Shown piece after piece: positions 17,016 to 25,818 of a stretch of DNA of 64,000 bases (its first letter is position 1; every line of letters begins with the position of its first letter). The position numbers and the translations under genes were made by a program. This stretch comes from Dongia mobilis. Lineage in GTDB: Bacteria; Pseudomonadota; Alphaproteobacteria; Dongiales; Dongiaceae. Below the pieces are notes generated by a model, which did not search any database, was not told the DNA's origin, and saw only the letters and a list, made by a program, of their open reading frames with translations. Location: assembly GCF_004363235.1 (NCBI RefSeq), contig NZ_SNYW01000001.1, positions 124,001-188,000 of the forward strand, given 5' to 3'.

Positions 17016-17792
17016 ATGAACGCGATTTCCCCCGCAATGTCCAAGATGTCCGGCCGCAAGGTGACGGTGCATTACGGCCAGAAGCAGGCCCTGTTCGACG
17101 TCAACCTGGAGATCCCCGAGCGCATGGTGACGGCGCTGATCGGCCCGTCGGGCTGCCGCAAGTCGACCTTCCTGCGCTGCCTCAACCGCATGAACGACGT
17201 GATCGACGGCTGCCGGGTCGGCGGCGAGATCGTGCTCGACGGCCAGGACATCTATGACGCCAGCCTCGACGTGGTCATGCTGCGGGCGCGGATCGGAATG
17301 GTGTTCCAGAAGCCGAATCCGTTCCCCAAATCGATCTACGACAATGTCGCCTACGGCCCGCGCATCCACGGCATGGGCGCCACCAAGGCCGAGCTCGACG
17401 AGATCGTCGAAAGCTCGCTCACCCGCGCCGGCCTCTGGAATGAGGTCAAGGACCGGCTCGACCAGCCGGGCACCGGCCTTTCCGGCGGCCAGCAGCAGCG
17501 CCTGTGCATCGCGCGCGCCATCGCGGTCAGCCCGGAGGTGATCCTGATGGACGAGCCGTGCTCGGCCCTCGATCCCATTGCCACTGCAAAGATCGAGGAA
17601 CTGATCGACGAGCTGCGCGAGAACTTCACCATCGTCATCGTTACCCACTCGATGCAGCAGGCAGCCCGCGTCAGCCAGAAAACGGCTTTCTTCCACCTCG
17701 GCTATCTGATCGAATGGGGCGATACCGAGCAGATCTTCACCAGCCCGAAGGATGAGCGCACCCAGGGCTATATCACCGGCCGCTTCGGCTGA
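17016..17792 (+). CDS. pstB: Phosphate ABC transporter ATPase PstB with altered Walker A
   Basis: 258 residues and otherwise a textbook Pst[19 protein letters not shown]-loop, signature LSGGQQQRL, Walker [14 protein letters not shown]-loop [10 protein letters not shown]-terminal YITGRFG. The Walker A, however, reads GPSGCRKST (43-51): the glycine before the catalytic lysine is Arg48 (CGC, 17157-17159) instead of Gly (GGC). That glycine is nearly invariant in P-loops, so ATP binding could be compromised unless the base is a sequencing error. The rest of the gene shows no decay. It lies 11 nt after pstA and 13 nt before phoU. Confidence 0.92.
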   Translation: MNAISPAMSKMSGRKVTVHYGQKQALFDVNLEIPERMVTALIGPSGCRKSTFLRCLNRMNDVIDGCRVGGEIVLDGQDIYDASLDVVMLRARIGMVFQKPNPFPKSIYDNVAYGPRIHGMGATKAELDEIVESSLTRAGLWNEVKDRLDQPGTGLSGGQQQRLCIARAIAVSPEVILMDEPCSALDPIATAKIEELIDELRENFTIVIVTHSMQQAARVSQKTAFFHLGYLIEWGDTEQIFTSPKDERTQGYITGRFG

Positions 17793-17805
17793 GGAGCAGA
17801 TAGCC

Positions 17806-18519
17806 ATGCCCAACAAAGCCCCCGACCATATCGTCAAGAGCTTCGACGAGGAACTGCGGCGCCTGCGCGAGCAGATCCTCGCCATGGGTGGCCGCGCCGA
17901 GGCACAGCTGGTCGACGCTGTCGCGGCTCTCGCAAAGCGCGATTCCGAGAAGGCCGTGCGGGTCATCGAAAGCGACAAGAACATCGACGCCATCGAGATG
18001 CAGGTGGCGCAGGACTCGCTGAAGGTGCTGGCACTGCGCCAGCCGATGGCGAAGGATCTGCGCGAGGTGGTGGCCGCAATCAAGATCTCGTCCGATATCG
18101 AGCGCATCGGTGACTATGCCAAGAACATCGCCAAGCGCGCCCTGCAGCTGAACCAGCTGGCGCCGCTGCGGCCCACCAGCTCGATCCCGCGCATGGGCGA
18201 CCTCGCTGTGAAGCTGATCAGCGCAGTGCTTTCGGCCTATGCCAATGACGATGCCGACGGCCTGCTTGCCGCCTGGCGCTCGGACGAGAGCATCGACGAG
18301 ATGTACAATTCGCTGTTCCGCGAGCTGCTCACCTACATGATGGAGGATCCCCGCAATATCGGTGCCTCCACCCACCTGCTGTTCATCGCCAAGAACATCG
18401 AGCGGATCGGCGACCACGCCACCAATATCGCCGAGACGGTGCATTTCCTGGTCCATGGCAAGCCCATTGACGAGACGCGCCCGAAAGGAGATACGACGAA
18501 TGTTGCGATCAATGCCTGA
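17806..18519 (+). CDS. phoU: Phosphate transport system regulator PhoU
   Basis: 237 residues, two PhoU three-helix bundles in tandem. The paired metal-binding motifs are SSDIERIGDYAKNIA (first repeat) and AKNIERIGDHATNIA (second), the E-x3-D-x3-N pattern that binds Fe/Mn clusters. The start MPNKAPDHIVKSFDEEL at 17806 matches the family N-terminus; an in-frame extension upstream overlaps pstB and is rejected. PhoU couples the Pst transporter to repression of the PhoR/PhoB system. No phoR is present in this window, so the sensor kinase must be encoded elsewhere. Confidence 0.94.
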   Translation: MPNKAPDHIVKSFDEELRRLREQILAMGGRAEAQLVDAVAALAKRDSEKAVRVIESDKNIDAIEMQVAQDSLKVLALRQPMAKDLREVVAAIKISSDIERIGDYAKNIAKRALQLNQLAPLRPTSSIPRMGDLAVKLISAVLSAYANDDADGLLAAWRSDESIDEMYNSLFRELLTYMMEDPRNIGASTHLLFIAKNIERIGDHATNIAETVHFLVHGKPIDETRPKGDTTNVAINA

Positions 18520-18544
18520 CCGCACTGGACCTGACCGCACTGGA
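18515..18544. repeat. 15-bp tandem duplication at the phoU stop, stacking in-frame stops
   Basis: Two exact copies of CCTGACCGCACTGGA (18515-18529, 18530-18544) and a partial third (CCTGAGCGC). The phoU TGA (18517-18519) is in the first copy, and because the period is 15 the TGA recurs in frame at 18532 and 18547. The same arrangement with an unrelated 15-mer occurs at the HIT gene end (12716). Confidence 0.85.
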
Positions 18545-18601
18545 CCTGAGCGCGTGATTTCCGAACGCGCCCGACGGTCTGATGTGCTGCGGGGCGAACC
18601 G

Positions 18602-19306
18602 ATGAACGACCAGCGATCGAAGCCCGTCGTCCTGGTGGTCGAGGACGAACCGGCGCTTCTTACCCTGCTGCGCTACAACCTGGAGGCCGAGGGCTACCGG
18701 GTGGTCGAGGCCGTCAATGGCGAGGAGGCGCTGGTCCGGGCCCGCGAGGAAACGCCGGATCTCATCCTGCTCGACTGGATGCTGCCGCTGGTATCCGGAA
18801 TCGAGGTGTGCCGGCAGATCCGCCGCATGCCGGATTTGAAATCGGCCGCCATCATCATGCTGACCGCCAAGGGCGAGGAGGCGGATAAGATCCGCGGCCT
18901 CGAAACCGGCGCCGATGACTACGTAACCAAGCCGTTCAGCCCCTCGGAGCTGATGGCCCGTGCCAAGGCGGCGCTGCGCCGCGCGCGCCCGCAATCGGGC
19001 GACGAGAACCTGACCTATGCCGACCTCTCGATGGATCTGGCGACGCACCGCGTGCGCCGCGCGAATCGCGACCTTCATCTGGGGCCGACCGAGTTCCGCC
19101 TGCTGAAATTCCTGATGGAGAACCAGGGCCGCGTCTTTTCGCGCGAGCAATTGCTGGATCATGTCTGGGGTCGCGACATCTATGTCGAGCCGAGAACGGT
19201 CGACGTCCATATCCGGCGCCTCCGCAAGGCGATCAATATCGACGGCCTGCCGGACCTGATTCGCACCGTCCGCTCGGCCGGCTACGCGCTGGATATCGAG
19301 GGCTGA
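18602..19306 (+). CDS. phoB: Phosphate regulon response regulator PhoB
   Basis: 234 residues. Receiver domain about 8-125: acidic pair in VVEDEPAL, phospho-acceptor Asp in LILLDWMLP, Thr in MLTAKG, Lys in YVTKPFSP. A linker then leads to an OmpR/PhoB winged helix (about 135-230) with LGPTEFRLLKFLM, REQLLDHVWG and VDVHIRRLRKAI. ATG 18602 is preferred; upstream open frame is made of the 15-bp repeat and lacks conservation. It follows phoU by 82 nt in the same direction and probably activates the operon through the Pho box at 13267. Confidence 0.94.
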   Translation: MNDQRSKPVVLVVEDEPALLTLLRYNLEAEGYRVVEAVNGEEALVRAREETPDLILLDWMLPLVSGIEVCRQIRRMPDLKSAAIIMLTAKGEEADKIRGLETGADDYVTKPFSPSELMARAKAALRRARPQSGDENLTYADLSMDLATHRVRRANRDLHLGPTEFRLLKFLMENQGRVFSREQLLDHVWGRDIYVEPRTVDVHIRRLRKAINIDGLPDLIRTVRSAGYALDIEG

Positions 19307-19314
19307 TCTCGAAT

Positions 19315-19348
19315 GCCGTCAGGCCCGGGCTCGGCCCGGGTTGACGGC
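19315..19348. terminator. Stem-loop between convergent phoB and cyclase genes
   Basis: GCCGTCA at 19315-19321 pairs with TGACGGC at 19342-19348, enclosing CCCGGGC/GCCCGGG. It is a strong hairpin 9 nt after the phoB stop and 17 nt before the end of the convergent cyclase gene. There is no U-run, so termination may be inefficient or the element may be a solo member of the CGTCA..CCCGGG palindrome family seen at 29757 and 42831. Confidence 0.6.
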
Positions 19349-19365
19349 GTGGCGGCAACCGGCCA

Positions 19366-21630
19366 TCACCCGGTCTTGCTGCGTGCCACATGGACGCCGT
19401 CCCAATCGGCGGGCGGCGGATCGGCACGGTATTCGGCGATACGGGCGGCATAGAGGTCATAGAATCCCGCCAGCGAATCCGGGGCGAGGCGGCGCGCTTC
19501 GGCGAGGGCCTGTTCCGCCGCCGGCCAGTCCTTGCCGCGATAGGCGGCGAGCAGTTCTTGGTGCGCCGGCAGCAGCGCTTGATAGGCGGCCGAGCCGGCA
19601 ACCGTCTCGTCGCCGAGAACGGTATAGATGCGCACCGGCTGGGCCTTCCCCTTGACCCGCACCTGGTCGAGTTCGATGCGTGCGAATTCCGGCACCGTCG
19701 CGGCGGTCTCCTGGCCGATCACCAGATCGACTGCATAGACGGGCGAGAGCGCCTCGAGGCGCGAGGCAATATTGACCGTGTCGCCGAGGACCGAATAGTC
19801 AAAACGCTGTTCCGAGCCCATATTGCCGACGCAGGCAAGCCCCGTATTGATGCCGATGCCGATGCGGATCTCGATCGGCGCCGCGCCGGAAGCAGCTGCC
19901 TCCGTCGCGAAATCGCGGTTGATGCGGATGAGTGCCGCGCGCATGTCGAAGGCGGCCAGCACCGCCATGCGTCCGTGCGGCGCCACCTCGAGCGGCGCGT
20001 TCCACAGCGCCATGATGCAGTCGCCGATATACTTGTCTATGGTGCCCTGGCGGCGCTGGATCACCTCGGTCATCGGGGTGAGGAAGGCGTTGATCACGTG
20101 GGTGAGCGCCTGCGGGTCGAGGCCCTCCGACAGGCGGGTGAAGCCGCGGATGTCGCAGAACATGATGGTGAGCTCGCGCAATTCGCCGCCGAGCTTCAGG
20201 CGCTCGGGATGCGCGGCCAGCTGGTCGACCAGGGCGGGGGAGAGATAGCGCGAGAAGGCGCCGCGCACGAAGGCCTTCTCGCGCTCGGAGCGGATATAGC
20301 CGAGAAGGGTCGCCGCCACGAAGATGACGAAGGCGATACCGGCGGGATAGAGCGGATCGAGCAGGAAGCCCTGCGACCGGAACAGATAGAAGGAGCCGCC
20401 GAAGGCGCCGCCGATGCCGATGAGCGCCACGGCAAGCCCGAACAGCGCCGCGCGCTTCTGCGCCAGGGCAACGAGGATGAGGCCGAACCCCAGCAGCGCC
20501 AGCTGCTCCAGCTGCGTCGCCCAATAGGGGCGGGTGAGATAGGTGCCGCTGGCGATCTGCTCGGCGATCTGGGCATGGATCTCGATGCCGGTCATGATCT
20601 CGGCATTGGGCGTCGGCTTGTAGTCGCGCAGGCCGGCGACCGAGGCGCCGATGAAGATGATGCGCCCCGCCACCTGGGCGGCATCAAAATCCGGGTTCCA
20701 GAGATCGGCCAGGGAGAAGAAGCGCTCGGTCTGGTGGCCGCTGTCATAGAGCAGGATGCCCCCATTGGCGCTGGTCGGCATGATGGCCTGGCCGATCTTC
20801 ACCATGGCGATGCCGCGGCTCTCGAACCATTGCTGCTCGCCGCTGGCGCCGCTCGACTTCACCTGATAGGTCCCGGCCCCCTGGGCGACGCGCAGCGCCT
20901 CGATGGCGAGGGTCGGACGGAAGGGGGTGGGATTGCCGGGCTCGGGCAGGCGCACAAAGGCCGGCACACGGCGGATGATGCCGTCGAAATCCGGCTCGGC
21001 ATTGACCGAGGCAATGCCGGCCGCGGCCTGCTGCAACGGCATCATCGTGGTGATCCAATAGGGCCAGGACGGCAGCAGATCCGCGGGATTGTCGCCGGCA
21101 AAGGCGAAGCCCGCCTTCTGCAGCGGCAGCTCCTGCGGCCGCTCGGGATCCGTCGCCTGGGTAGCGAAGGCGGTCACGGTCGGGATGCGCGCGATGGCAG
21201 CGGCCAGGGCCTGGTCCGGATCCGGCACGGCCTGGATCGCGCTTCGGACGGAGTCGAAGGCGGCATCTTCCGGCAGCATCGCGGCAAGGCCCGCGGGACC
21301 GGTCCGGTCGGGCTCGGCATAGATCACGTCGAGGGCGACCGCGGCCGCGCCCAGTTCGCGCAGCCGGTCGACGATTCGGGCCATCAGCCCGCGCGGCCAG
21401 GGCCATTGGCCGAATTTCTCCAGGCTTTTCTCGTCGATGTCGCCGATGCGTACCGGCAGGGTCGGGTCATAGGGACGAGGAACCAGGCGTTGATAGGTGT
21501 CGAAGGTAAGGTTGCGCAATTGCTGGATCGGCTGCGGGTCGTGCTGGCGCAGCAGGATCGCCCCCGCCAGCAGCACAAGCGGCACCCAGAGGCTGGGGGA
21601 TTGGCCCAGGAATCTCAGGCGCGAGAACAT
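19366..21630 (-). CDS. Adenylate cyclase with CHASE2 sensor domain
   Basis: 754 residues from ATG 21630 (a GTG at 21642 with a GGGGG upstream is an alternative; longer frames overlap the oxidase gene). Layout: helix at about 13-30, extracellular CHASE2 domain about 40-385, three membrane helices about 390-460, class III nucleotidyl cyclase about 475-660, then a short TPR-like tail. Catalytic residues look intact: metal Asp in TIMFCDIRGF and in DKYIGDCIMALW, the Lys and Asp (FDYSVLGDTVN) that select adenine, and the transition-state Asn/Arg in VNIASRLE. It should make cAMP in response to an unknown periplasmic signal. Convergent with phoB. Confidence 0.9.
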   Translation of the reverse strand: MFSRLRFLGQSPSLWVPLVLLAGAILLRQHDPQPIQQLRNLTFDTYQRLVPRPYDPTLPVRIGDIDEKSLEKFGQWPWPRGLMARIVDRLRELGAAAVALDVIYAEPDRTGPAGLAAMLPEDAAFDSVRSAIQAVPDPDQALAAAIARIPTVTAFATQATDPERPQELPLQKAGFAFAGDNPADLLPSWPYWITTMMPLQQAAAGIASVNAEPDFDGIIRRVPAFVRLPEPGNPTPFRPTLAIEALRVAQGAGTYQVKSSGASGEQQWFESRGIAMVKIGQAIMPTSANGGILLYDSGHQTERFFSLADLWNPDFDAAQVAGRIIFIGASVAGLRDYKPTPNAEIMTGIEIHAQIAEQIASGTYLTRPYWATQLEQLALLGFGLILVALAQKRAALFGLAVALIGIGGAFGGSFYLFRSQGFLLDPLYPAGIAFVIFVAATLLGYIRSEREKAFVRGAFSRYLSPALVDQLAAHPERLKLGGELRELTIMFCDIRGFTRLSEGLDPQALTHVINAFLTPMTEVIQRRQGTIDKYIGDCIMALWNAPLEVAPHGRMAVLAAFDMRAALIRINRDFATEAAASGAAPIEIRIGIGINTGLACVGNMGSEQRFDYSVLGDTVNIASRLEALSPVYAVDLVIGQETAATVPEFARIELDQVRVKGKAQPVRIYTVLGDETVAGSAAYQALLPAHQELLAAYRGKDWPAAEQALAEARRLAPDSLAGFYDLYAARIAEYRADPPPADWDGVHVARSKTG

Positions 21631-21727
21631 CCCGATCGACACGGCGTTTTGCCCCCGGAAAAAGCCAGCTACGGCGCGAATCGTCCCCGCCGGCCATCCT
21701 ATCAGGCTGGGCACGGAGGTAGCAAAA

Positions 21728-22969
21728 TCAGCCGGCGAGCGCCTTCCGGATGGCGGCAACCGCATCGATGCCGCTTTGCCGCGCGCCATGGGCGGTCGAG
21801 AAGGCGTCCGCCGAGGTCGCCTCGCCGGCAAAGAACAGGCGGTCGTCGATGGGCCGGGCCAGTTCCGCCCGGGCCTCGCCGCCGCCCGGCTTCAGCACCG
21901 AATAGGCGCCGCCCACCCAGGGATTGGCGACCCATTGTGTCGCCTTGGCCGCCACCACGTCGCGCACGATATCGGCACCGAAGACCCGGCCCAGCAGCGC
22001 GGTCGCCTCGGCGACGGCCGCCGCCTCGCCTTGGGCGAAGAGGTCGCGGGCAAAATGGGCGGCGGCGAACAGGGTGATCATCGGCCGGCCATAGGGCTTC
22101 ACCTGGAAGGCGCCATCCGGCAGGGCGGGGTCGTTCAGCATGGCAAAATGCATGTCGATGCCGGGGCAGGGGTCGCGCTTCAGCCAGAAGCCGACCTTTT
22201 CGGCATGGCCCATCTCGATCCGGTCGATCGCGTCCAGTTTCCAATCGGGCAGGCGCGGGAAGAAATTGAAGCGCTCCTGCTTAAGGGTGGGGATGGAGGT
22301 CGTGACCAGAACGGCGCGGCAGAAGATCATGCCCTGGGGTGTTCCCACCATGATCTCGCTGCCGCCCCAATCGACCGATTTCACCGGGCAGTTGAGGTGG
22401 ACCGGCACATGGGCATAGGTGGCGGCGACGAGCGCGCCATAGCCGTCCTCGACCGGCCAGTCCTCGTTGGTGTTGCGGTAGCGACCGGTATCGTAGGTCG
22501 AGGAGAATTCGGGCGCCGCCGCGACATAGCCCGAATAGTTGCGGGCAAAGAGCCCGGCCCAGGGATTGTCCCGGTCGATGAAGGTGGCGGCGGCGCGGTC
22601 ATCGCCGGCCGCCGCCGCCGCATCGATGCGGTCATAGGTATCGTGGACGAAGGCCCAGTATTCCTCGACAGCGGCGTCGTTGAGCCACCATTTGCCGTCA
22701 TGGATGCGGATCTGGAACGGCTGTTTCCAATAGCGGAAGCCGCGCCGGTCGGCTTCCTCCCGGAACGGGTTGATGCCGGCGGAATGCAGCCATTGGCAGC
22801 CATGGTCGAAGGGGGCCGGCAGGCTTGAGGTATCGGTGAAGGCGCGACCGCCGATGCGGTCCATCGCCTCCAGCAATTCGACATTGAGCCCGGCGCGGGC
22901 CGCCGCATCGGCGGCGGCGAGGCCAGCCGCACCGGCGCCGATGATGACAAGATCGCAGGATGTTTGCAT
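21728..22969 (-). CDS. FAD-dependent amine oxidase (flavin monoamine oxidase family)
   Basis: 413 residues. The N-terminal dinucleotide motif VIIGAGAAGLAAA (8-20) is followed by ELLEAMDRIGGRAFT, the amine-oxidase variant of the FAD-binding signature. DHGCQWLHSA, the VVEDGYGALV-type segment and the C-terminal FAGEATSADAFSTAHGA complete the family pattern. No signal peptide, so cytosolic. Start ATG 22969 was chosen because the motif begins at residue 8. It is transcribed with the upstream PuuR-like regulator (10 nt gap) and divergently from the polyamine-type importer, suggesting oxidation of the imported amine to an aldehyde. Confidence 0.88.
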   Translation of the reverse strand: MQTSCDLVIIGAGAAGLAAADAAARAGLNVELLEAMDRIGGRAFTDTSSLPAPFDHGCQWLHSAGINPFREEADRRGFRYWKQPFQIRIHDGKWWLNDAAVEEYWAFVHDTYDRIDAAAAAGDDRAAATFIDRDNPWAGLFARNYSGYVAAAPEFSSTYDTGRYRNTNEDWPVEDGYGALVAATYAHVPVHLNCPVKSVDWGGSEIMVGTPQGMIFCRAVLVTTSIPTLKQERFNFFPRLPDWKLDAIDRIEMGHAEKVGFWLKRDPCPGIDMHFAMLNDPALPDGAFQVKPYGRPMITLFAAAHFARDLFAQGEAAAVAEATALLGRVFGADIVRDVVAAKATQWVANPWVGGAYSVLKPGGGEARAELARPIDDRLFFAGEATSADAFSTAHGARQSGIDAVAAIRKALAG

Positions 22970-22979
22970 GGCGGCGAGA

Positions 22980-23624
22980 CTAGCCGACCACGTTGGTCCA
23001 GACCACCACCGTTTCCTGGGTGGTTTCGTTGGCGAAGCGGTGCGGCGTCTGGCTCTTGAAGCGGAAGGAATCACCGGTTTTCAGGTGGAACACCCGATCC
23101 TCGATCTCCAGCACCATTTCGCCCGCCATCACATAGCCGCCTTCCTCGCCCTTGTGGGTATACAGCTCGGGGCCGGAGGAGCCGCCCGGCGCGATGGTGA
23201 CCAGATAGATCTCGAGCGCGCCATTGGCGGCGGGGGTGAGCAATTCCTTCTGCACGCCCGTGGTGTTGAGGCTGAGCACGCGGCGCCCTTGCGCGCGCAC
23301 GATGCGGCCCAGTTCCTCGACCGGCGGCAGGTCGCCCTCGTGGAAGAGTTGCGACATCGGCACATTGAAGACTTCGGAAAGGCGCCTGAGCGAGCGCATG
23401 GTGGGCGAGGTGAGGCCGCGCTCGATCTGGCTGAGTGCACCCACGGAAAGTCCGCAGCGTTCGGCCAGCTGCTCCAGCGAGAGGTCGTGCATCTTGCGCA
23501 GGCCCCGCAGATGCTGCCCCAGCCACAGATCGGCGATCTTGGTTGCCGGCACGGCAGCCGCGGCATCCGCCGGCTGGTTGCCTGCCCTTCGCGCCGCGCG
23601 CGCTGCTTCCGTGCTTCTCGGCAT
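22980..23624 (-). CDS. XRE-cupin transcriptional regulator, PuuR-like
   Basis: 214 residues. After a low-complexity Ala-rich leader (1-28), the helix-turn-helix spans about 35-95 (LRGLRKMHDLSLEQLAERCG, SVGALSQIERGLTSPT). A C-terminal cupin spans about 135-210 (HKGEEGGYVMAGEM, LKTGDSFRFKSQTPHRF). This domain order is that of PuuR, the putrescine-responsive repressor, and related regulators of amine and amino-acid catabolism. Its position between an amine oxidase and a divergent PotD-like importer fits local control of both. The effector may bind in the cupin pocket. Confidence 0.88.
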   Translation of the reverse strand: MPRSTEAARAARRAGNQPADAAAAVPATKIADLWLGQHLRGLRKMHDLSLEQLAERCGLSVGALSQIERGLTSPTMRSLRRLSEVFNVPMSQLFHEGDLPPVEELGRIVRAQGRRVLSLNTTGVQKELLTPAANGALEIYLVTIAPGGSSGPELYTHKGEEGGYVMAGEMVLEIEDRVFHLKTGDSFRFKSQTPHRFANETTQETVVVWTNVVG

Positions 23625-23680
23625 GCCTGGGTGTCGTCACCTCGGAGTGAATACTGCCCCGAGTTCAGATCATTTGAGTG

Positions 23681-23699
23681 AAAATAGTCAACCGATTTT
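23681..23699. promoter_or_regulatory. Possible operator: AAAAT-N9-ATTTT
   Basis: An AT-rich dyad (AAAAT at 23681-23685, ATTTT at 23695-23699) in the otherwise GC-rich gap between the divergent regulator and importer operons. It is a candidate binding site for the XRE-cupin regulator. Arms are short and low-complexity, so the call is weak. Confidence 0.3.
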
Positions 23700-23846
23700 T
23701 CATTTTCCCGCTTGACGGCCCGGAGGGGGACCCGTGATGCTAGGCGACCGAGACAGGAGATGGGCAGGCCGAAGGCGGAGAGCGAAGCCATGCCAGACCC
23801 CGGTGAGGACGGCCGCACGAACGGCCAAACAGGGAGACTTGAAACC

Positions 23847-24890
23847 ATGATCCAGAAAATGCTGGGCACCGCGGCTTGCGCCTTGCTGGTGTCGCTTGCC
23901 GGTGCCGCCCAGGCCGAAGGCAAGATCGTCATCTCCAACTGGGACGGCTACATGCCGGCCGAGCTGCTGGAGAATTTCACCAAGGAAACCGGCATCGAAG
24001 CCGAAATGACCGTCCATGCCACCAACGAGGAGATCATGGGCAAGGTCGTGGCCTCGGGCGGCAAGGGCTATGACGTGCTCTTCGTGTCCGGCCAGTTCGG
24101 CGAGGCGCTGCACAAGCTGGGTCTCGCTGCCGAGCTCGACCACGGCAATATCCCCAATCTCGCCAATCTCTATCCCGAGGCGATGGAGCTCAGCCATGAT
24201 GTCGGCCTCAAATATTCGGTGCCCTATGCCTGGGGCACCACGGGCCTCTGCTATCGCAGCGACCTCGTCAAGGCGGAACCGACCAGCTGGAACGATCTAC
24301 TGAAGCCCAGCGACGATCTGAAGGGCAAGACCACGATGCTGGCGACCGATCGCTGGCTGATGATGCCGGCCCTGCTCTCGCTCGGCTATTCGATCAACAC
24401 GGTCGACGAGGCCGAGGTGGCGAAGGCCAAGGAGCTGCTGATCGAGACCAAGAAGACGCTGCTCTCATATGACGATACCACCTTCTACACAAAACTGGTC
24501 TCGGCCGAGGCGCATCTGGTCGAGGCCTGGGACGGCTGGTGCAATTACGGCATCGCCGAGAACGCCGACATCAAATACGTGATTCCCCAGGAAGGCAGCG
24601 ACATGTGGGTCGATACCATGGTCGTCACCTCGTCCTCCGAGAACAAGGCGGCGGCCGAAGCCTTCATCAACTACATCCTGAAGCCCGACGTGCATCGCTG
24701 GGTGGCGGAGAACATCCTCTACAAGGTGCCGAACAAGGCGGCGATGGACAGCCTCGATCCCGCTCTGGTGACGCAATATCCCAATCTCGGCATCAGCCCG
24801 GCCGAATTGCTGAAATTCGAGCAATTGCGCGATCTCGGCGACGGCCAGAAGCTGTGGTCGAAGACGGTGACCGAAATCACCGCCAACTGA
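23847..24890 (+). CDS. Periplasmic polyamine-type binding protein (PotD/PotF family)
   Basis: 347 residues with a clean signal peptide (cleavage after AAQA, about residue 23). An AGGGAGA ribosome site lies 9 nt before ATG 23847. The mature protein begins with the family pattern IVISNWDGYMP, whose Trp/Tyr contacts the amine in PotD. It also keeps GTTGLCYR and the EGSDMWVD segment, equivalent to the E..W.D wall that sandwiches polyamines. First gene of a four-gene ABC importer operon. Spermidine, putrescine or a related cationic amine is likely; the exact ligand cannot be read. Confidence 0.88.
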   Translation: MIQKMLGTAACALLVSLAGAAQAEGKIVISNWDGYMPAELLENFTKETGIEAEMTVHATNEEIMGKVVASGGKGYDVLFVSGQFGEALHKLGLAAELDHGNIPNLANLYPEAMELSHDVGLKYSVPYAWGTTGLCYRSDLVKAEPTSWNDLLKPSDDLKGKTTMLATDRWLMMPALLSLGYSINTVDEAEVAKAKELLIETKKTLLSYDDTTFYTKLVSAEAHLVEAWDGWCNYGIAENADIKYVIPQEGSDMWVDTMVVTSSSENKAAAEAFINYILKPDVHRWVAENILYKVPNKAAMDSLDPALVTQYPNLGISPAELLKFEQLRDLGDGQKLWSKTVTEITAN

Positions 24891-24902
24891 GCCACCTCAA
24901 CG

Positions 24903-24935
24903 AATGGCGGGGCTCCCGCACGGGGCCCCGCCATT
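24903..24935 (+). terminator. Intercistronic hairpin after the binding-protein gene
   Basis: Perfect 11-bp stem AATGGCGGGGC (24903-24913) / GCCCCGCCATT (24925-24935) with an 11-nt loop, followed by a few T residues. It lies 12 nt after the potD-like stop and before the permease gene. Such hairpins commonly reduce read-through or protect the upstream mRNA so that binding protein is made in excess over membrane subunits. Confidence 0.75.
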
Positions 24936-24960
24936 TTCCGTTCCTGAACCTGGGATCATC

Positions 24961-25818
24961 ATGGTCTTATCGCGCCGCATCGTGCTGACCGGGCCGGGCA
25001 TTGCCTGGATCGTCGCCCTGCTGGTGATTCCCTGCCTGCTGATCCTCGGCAATTCCTTTTTCGAGCGCGGTGTCTATGGCGGCATCGACTATATCTTCAC
25101 CCTGGAGAATTACGCCCGCGCCGCCGACCCGCTCTATGCCGCCGTGTTCTGGAACTCGGCCCAGGTGGCCGGAATCACGACGCTGATCTCGCTGCTGGTC
25201 GGCTATCCCGCCGCCTATTGCATCGCCCAGATGAACCCCCGCCGGCAGCTGGCCTGCCTGATCCTCGTCATGCTGCCGCTCTGGAGCAACTACCTCATCC
25301 GCACCTATGCCTGGATGGTGATGCTGAACAACGAAGGCCTCATCAACCGCGTGCTGATCGGGGCTGGCCTCATAGACGCACCTTTGCCGCTGCTCTACAA
25401 CGATTTCGCCATCATCATCGGCCTCACCTACGGCTACATGCCGTTCATGATCTTGGCCCTCTTCAGTTCGATCTCGAAGCTGGGGCCGGATCTGCGCGAG
25501 GCTTCGACCGATCTCGGTGCCTCCGCCTTTACCACCTTCCGCCGCGTCACCCTGCCGCTCACGCTTCCCGGCATCGCCGCCGGCTCGGTCTTTGTCTTCG
25601 TGCTCTCGGTCGGCAATTTCGTCACTCCAGATCTGCTGGGTGGCGGCAAGCGCACCATGCTGGGCAATCTCATCTACGACCAGTTCCTGACCGCGCGCGA
25701 CTGGCCCTTCGGTTCGGCCATCGCCGCCATCGTCGTCTTCATCATGATGGCGCTGCTGACCGCCCAGGCGATCATCGTCAACCGCCGCTCCCGCGAAGAC
25801 GGGGAGGCCGGACAATGA
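24961..25818 (+). CDS. Polyamine-type ABC transporter permease PotB
   Basis: 285 residues from ATG 24961; a longer frame would run through the hairpin and is rejected. Six membrane helices, with the first at about 10-32 (GIAWIVALLVIPCLLIL). The large first periplasmic loop, the LIRTYAWMVML segment and the EAA coupling loop REASTDLGASAFTTFRRVTL are typical of PotB/PotH. The stop overlaps the ATG of the next permease by 4 nt. Inner-membrane half of the importer. Confidence 0.9.
   Translation: MVLSRRIVLTGPGIAWIVALLVIPCLLILGNSFFERGVYGGIDYIFTLENYARAADPLYAAVFWNSAQVAGITTLISLLVGYPAAYCIAQMNPRRQLACLILVMLPLWSNYLIRTYAWMVMLNNEGLINRVLIGAGLIDAPLPLLYNDFAIIIGLTYGYMPFMILALFSSISKLGPDLREASTDLGASAFTTFRRVTLPLTLPGIAAGSVFVFVLSVGNFVTPDLLGGGKRTMLGNLIYDQFLTARDWPFGSAIAAIVVFIMMALLTAQAIIVNRRSREDGEAGQ

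Noticed and set aside
19390-22077. An 895-codon plus-strand open frame opposite the cyclase gene
   Set aside because: Antisense to the CHASE2-cyclase, whose motifs are intact. The plus frame is composition-driven and has no recognisable family pattern.
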